The position numbers were made by a program, and so were the translations under genes. The notes under the pieces were generated by a model. It did not search any database and was not told the origin of the DNA. It was given only the letters and a program-made list of their open reading frames with translations. 5,317 nt of DNA, from assembly GCA_003445095.1 (NCBI GenBank), contig DLVS01000075.1, positions 1 through 5,317 of the forward strand. The letters are read 5' to 3'. Below are positions 5,020-5,317 of this stretch, piece by piece. The stretch comes from Verrucomicrobiales bacterium (lineage in GTDB: Bacteria; Verrucomicrobiota; Verrucomicrobiia; Limisphaerales; UBA9464). The first letter of the stretch is position 1. Each line of letters opens with the position of its first letter.

Positions 5020-5317
5020 ATGTCGCGTTCATTTTTCCACCTTACAGTCTGTCTTGCCGCAACGATTGGGCAAGTAGCCAGAGCCGAGTACGTCGTTCCA
5101 TCGTCCCAGCCCGTGTCCATTGAGGAATTGGTCACCACTACCGTCGCGCAGAACCCAGAGCTTCGGTTCTACGAGGCTGAGATTGTTGCCGCGAAAGCCG
5201 ACCGGCACTCTGCCGGATTGCTCTCCAATCCGGTCCTTTCCAGCGATGTCGGACCGATGCGCACTCGGGATCGCGACGGTAATCTCGCTGGCGAGGGCGT
5301 AGCGTGGTCGGTTTCGG
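5020..5317 (+). CDS. CzcC/TolC-family outer-membrane efflux protein, N-terminal part (cut by window end)
   Basis: ATG 5020 opens a frame that continues past the window edge; 99 residues are visible. Residues 1-22 are a Sec signal peptide (MSRSFFHLTVCLAATIG core) with likely cleavage after ARA. The mature start then reads SIEELVTTTVAQNPEL (33-48), 'EIVAAKADRHSAGLLSNPVL' (54-73) and 'LAGEGVAWSVS' (89-99). This is the first helix pair of TolC-like outer-membrane factors: 'l...al..NPel....a.i.aA.a.r.qA.ll.NP.l'. CzcC/CusC-type proteins form the trimeric outer-membrane channel of an RND efflux pump and usually precede czcB (adaptor) and czcA (pump) in one operon. No AG-rich Shine-Dalgarno precedes the ATG. 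The full protein is typically 400-450 residues, so about three quarters lies to the right. The family call is firm; the CzcC rather than generic TolC assignment rests on the 'GEGVAWSVS' segment and the upstream Cys-rich gene. Confidence 0.8.
   Translation, partial: MSRSFFHLTVCLAATIGQVARAEYVVPSSQPVSIEELVTTTVAQNPELRFYEAEIVAAKADRHSAGLLSNPVLSSDVGPMRTRDRDGNLAGEGVAWSVS

Noticed and set aside
4734..5138. Minus-strand frames opposite the Cys-rich and CzcC-like genes
   Set aside because: They are antisense to genes with signal peptides and family motifs, and their translations are Arg/Gly-rich shadows.
1..5317. CRISPR array or rRNA gene
   Set aside because: No regularly spaced repeats of CRISPR length and no conserved rRNA segments were seen on either strand.

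Overview
The window looks like a piece of a GC-rich Gram-negative bacterial chromosome, most likely Verrucomicrobiota or a close PVC relative. Three things suggest this. One gene (2530-3417) ends in the 'CWP..GKKYQLQW ... FTD ... FYRVE' C-terminal module that I associate with secreted Verrucomicrobiota proteins. A long PcfJ-type protein is present. A small Cys-rich secreted protein precedes a CzcC-like efflux gene. The lineage is inferred from family recollection and was not tested by any search.

Layout. 1-299 is AT-rich and has no convincing gene. 300-635 (minus) is the surviving N-terminal part of an Mrr-type restriction endonuclease. It is cut by an in-frame TGA and has lost its catalytic core. 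One base upstream, 637-2157 (minus, possible longer start at 2253) encodes a PcfJ-like protein, so the two minus-strand genes form a tight pair. 2161-2529 is the divergent regulatory region, with a Shine-Dalgarno and an inverted repeat next to the PcfJ-like gene. 2530-3417 (plus) encodes an exported protein of unknown function. It converges on 3428-3814 (minus), a small single-pass membrane protein whose 5' end appears to be frameshifted at a T6 run; a restored reading frame would begin at 3920.

3921-4505 is a gene-poor stretch crowded with repeats. It holds a 23-nt tRNA-3'-end-like fragment flanked by two CCTAGG sites, several palindromes, three copies of TTTCGGAAA, and a candidate promoter with a 12-bp palindrome in its spacer. 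It leads into a plus-strand operon: a Cys/His-rich small exported protein (4506-4913), a 106-nt spacer with successive hairpins, and the first 99 codons of a CzcC/TolC-family outer-membrane efflux protein (5020 to the window end). The natural reading is a heavy-metal efflux operon (CzcCBA/CusCBA type) continuing to the right.

The points most worth following up are the PcfJ-like/Mrr-remnant pair, the possible attachment site beside the efflux operon, and the T6 frameshift in the membrane protein. I did not find a demonstrably new system. The PcfJ-nuclease pairing is the best candidate for one, and here its nuclease is dead.
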